In this document: in pieces, positions 4,845-5,773 of the stretch
Layout of the letters: each line of letters starts with the position of its first letter
Position numbering within the stretch: the first letter of the stretch is position 1
Origin: Lachnospiraceae bacterium UBA3802
GTDB taxonomy: Bacteria > Bacillota > Clostridia > Lachnospirales > Lachnospiraceae
Reading direction: 5' to 3'
Assembly: GCA_002369155.1 (NCBI GenBank)
Contig: DFEM01000059.1
Location: forward strand, 1-5,773
DNA: 5,773 nt
The notes under the pieces: generated by a model
The model's database searches: none
What the model was told of the DNA's origin: nothing
The model's input: only the letters and a program-made list of their open reading frames with translations
Translations under genes and position numbers: made by a program

Positions 4845-5773
4845 ATGTATAAACTGGTGGTAACAGAGAAACCTTCGGTCGCTCAGTCTATCGCCAAAGT
4901 GCTTGGATGCAATGTAAGGAAGGATGGCTACCTCGAAGGAGGTAGCTATCTTGTTTCCTGGTGCGTAGGACACTTGGTAGAACTGGCAGAGCCGGAGAAT
5001 TATGACGAGAAGTATCAGATTTGGAAGAAAGAAGACCTTCCGATTATCCCCGAAACCTGGGAGTATCAGGTAAGTGTGGCAACAAAGAAACAGTTTCAGA
5101 TTTTAAAAGATTTGATGAAACGTGAGGATGTTGAACTTGTAATCAATGCCTGCGATGCAGGAAGAGAAGGAGAGCTAATCTTCAGGCTTGTTTATGAAAA
5201 GGCAGGCTGTAAAAAACGCATGAAGAGACTTTGGATTTCATCCTTGGAAGATGAAGCAATCAAAAAAGGATTTGATTCGCTTTTGGACGGAGTGAATTAC
5301 GATCTTTTGTACGAAGCAGCGCTTTGCAGAGAGCGAGCAGACTGGATTGTGGGAATCAATGCAACAAGATTCTTTTCAACCTCGTACGGACAGACATTAA
5401 ATGTCGGAAGAGTAATGACACCGACACTTGCTCTTACGGTTTTAAGAGAAGCCGAGATTCGGGCATTTAAGGTAGAAGATATTTATACCGTTCAACTTGG
5501 AACAAACAGCGGAACATTAGCCAGCCGTAAGTTTAAGGATATCGAAGAAGCACAGAAACTTTTACAGGCATGTCTTTTAAAAGGCGAACTTACAATCACA
5601 AAGGCGGAGAAAAAGCAAAAGAAGGAAACAGCTCCTGCGCTTTATGATTTAACAAACCTTCAAAGAGAAGCCAATAAAAAACTTGGGTTTACGGCGCAAC
5701 AGACTCTTGATTATACGCAAAGTCTTTATGAAAAAAAGCTTGTTTCTTATCCAAGAACCGATTCCAGATATTT
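4845..5773 (+). CDS. topB: DNA topoisomerase III (type IA), N-terminal part, runs off the window
   Basis: Type IA topoisomerase that passes single strands through a transient 5'-phosphotyrosine break. ICE-borne copies are thought to help process or decatenate transferred DNA. 309 codons are visible and the frame is open to the window end. The Toprim domain starts at once with VVTEKPSVAQSIAKVLG (catalytic Glu 8) and continues with WCVGHLVEL and NACDAGREGELIF (102-113; Asp104, Glu108). Then come SSLEDEAI, CRERADWIVGINATR (161-175) and NVGRVMTPTL (186-195). The catalytic tyrosine is Tyr302 in VSYPRTDSRY at the very end. The middle Toprim acidic position is Gly (DAGRE rather than DxDRE), as known in plasmid and Gram-positive TopB. 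AAAGGAG (4832-4838) lies 6 bases before ATG 4845. The C-terminal part, including any zinc fingers, is outside the window. Confidence 0.95.
   Translation, partial: MYKLVVTEKPSVAQSIAKVLGCNVRKDGYLEGGSYLVSWCVGHLVELAEPENYDEKYQIWKKEDLPIIPETWEYQVSVATKKQFQILKDLMKREDVELVINACDAGREGELIFRLVYEKAGCKKRMKRLWISSLEDEAIKKGFDSLLDGVNYDLLYEAALCRERADWIVGINATRFFSTSYGQTLNVGRVMTPTLALTVLREAEIRAFKVEDIYTVQLGTNSGTLASRKFKDIEEAQKLLQACLLKGELTITKAEKKQKKETAPALYDLTNLQREANKKLGFTAQQTLDYTQSLYEKKLVSYPRTDSRY
4921..4952 (+). other. Long hairpin with embedded SD-like sequence inside topB
   Basis: GCTACCTC (4927-4934), loop GAAG, and GAGGTAGC (4939-4946) pair perfectly. The stem extends outward to 14 bp (4921-4934 with 4939-4952), including two G-U pairs. 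The loop and 3' arm contain AAGGAGGT (4936-4943), as strong a Shine-Dalgarno match as any in this operon, over codons for Leu-Glu-Gly-Gly. The structure is visible in the sequence; a function (translation pausing, mRNA processing or control of topB) is unproven. Confidence 0.45.

Noticed and set aside
4952..4969. Internal translation start at TTG 4952 behind the SD-like AAGGAGGT in topB
   Set aside because: The frame stops after five codons, so no protein is supported.
1..5773. Open frames on the minus strand and short plus-strand frames such as 1879-2088 and 3199-3399
   Set aside because: They lie inside firm genes, lack well-spaced ribosome binding sites and encode no recognisable domain.

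Overview
The window is a stretch of the conjugation and processing module of an integrative and conjugative element (or a related mobilisable island) from a Gram-positive, Firmicutes/Clostridia-type host. Five things point there: the gene order, strong AAGGAGG-type ribosome binding sites before most starts, moderate GC (estimated by eye, not counted), Lys/Glu-rich proteins, and families (DUF4315, DUF4366, CD1108-type, ArdC-zincin, TopB) that travel together in Tn1549/CTn-like elements of gut clostridia. Genus cannot be assigned from this window.

All seven genes are on the + strand and almost gap-free. Bases 1-430 hold the C-terminal end of a VirB4-type conjugation ATPase. It overlaps the start of a 567-aa single-pass membrane protein of the CD1108 type (423-2126). 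Next come a 115-aa coiled-coil DUF4315 protein (2141-2488) and an overlapping 283-aa DUF4366 type I membrane protein (2475-3326). A hairpin plus T-tract at 3335-3359 looks like an intrinsic terminator or attenuator. After it come a 58-aa basic protein of unknown function (3375-3551), a 425-aa protein joining an ArdC-like ssDNA-binding domain to an HEAAH zinc-protease domain (3553-4830), and the first 309 codons of topoisomerase III, topB (4845 to beyond the window), ending just after the catalytic Tyr region.

Inferred joint role: the first four genes supply an energising ATPase and envelope-spanning parts of a Gram-positive type IV secretion apparatus. The last three act on transferred DNA: ssDNA binding or antirestriction (ArdC-like), strand decatenation (TopB), and an unknown small partner. 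The terminator-like dyad falls exactly between the two groups, so it may set their expression ratio.

No RNA gene, CRISPR array, insertion sequence, attachment site, origin of transfer or antisense gene can be supported. No gap between genes exceeds 50 bases. Most of the window is a known kind of ICE core. The less ordinary parts are the ~52-residue repeats in the CD1108-type protein and its lack of a peptidase domain, the 58-aa orphan, the mid-operon dyad, and a long hairpin inside the 5' part of topB that carries an SD-like sequence.
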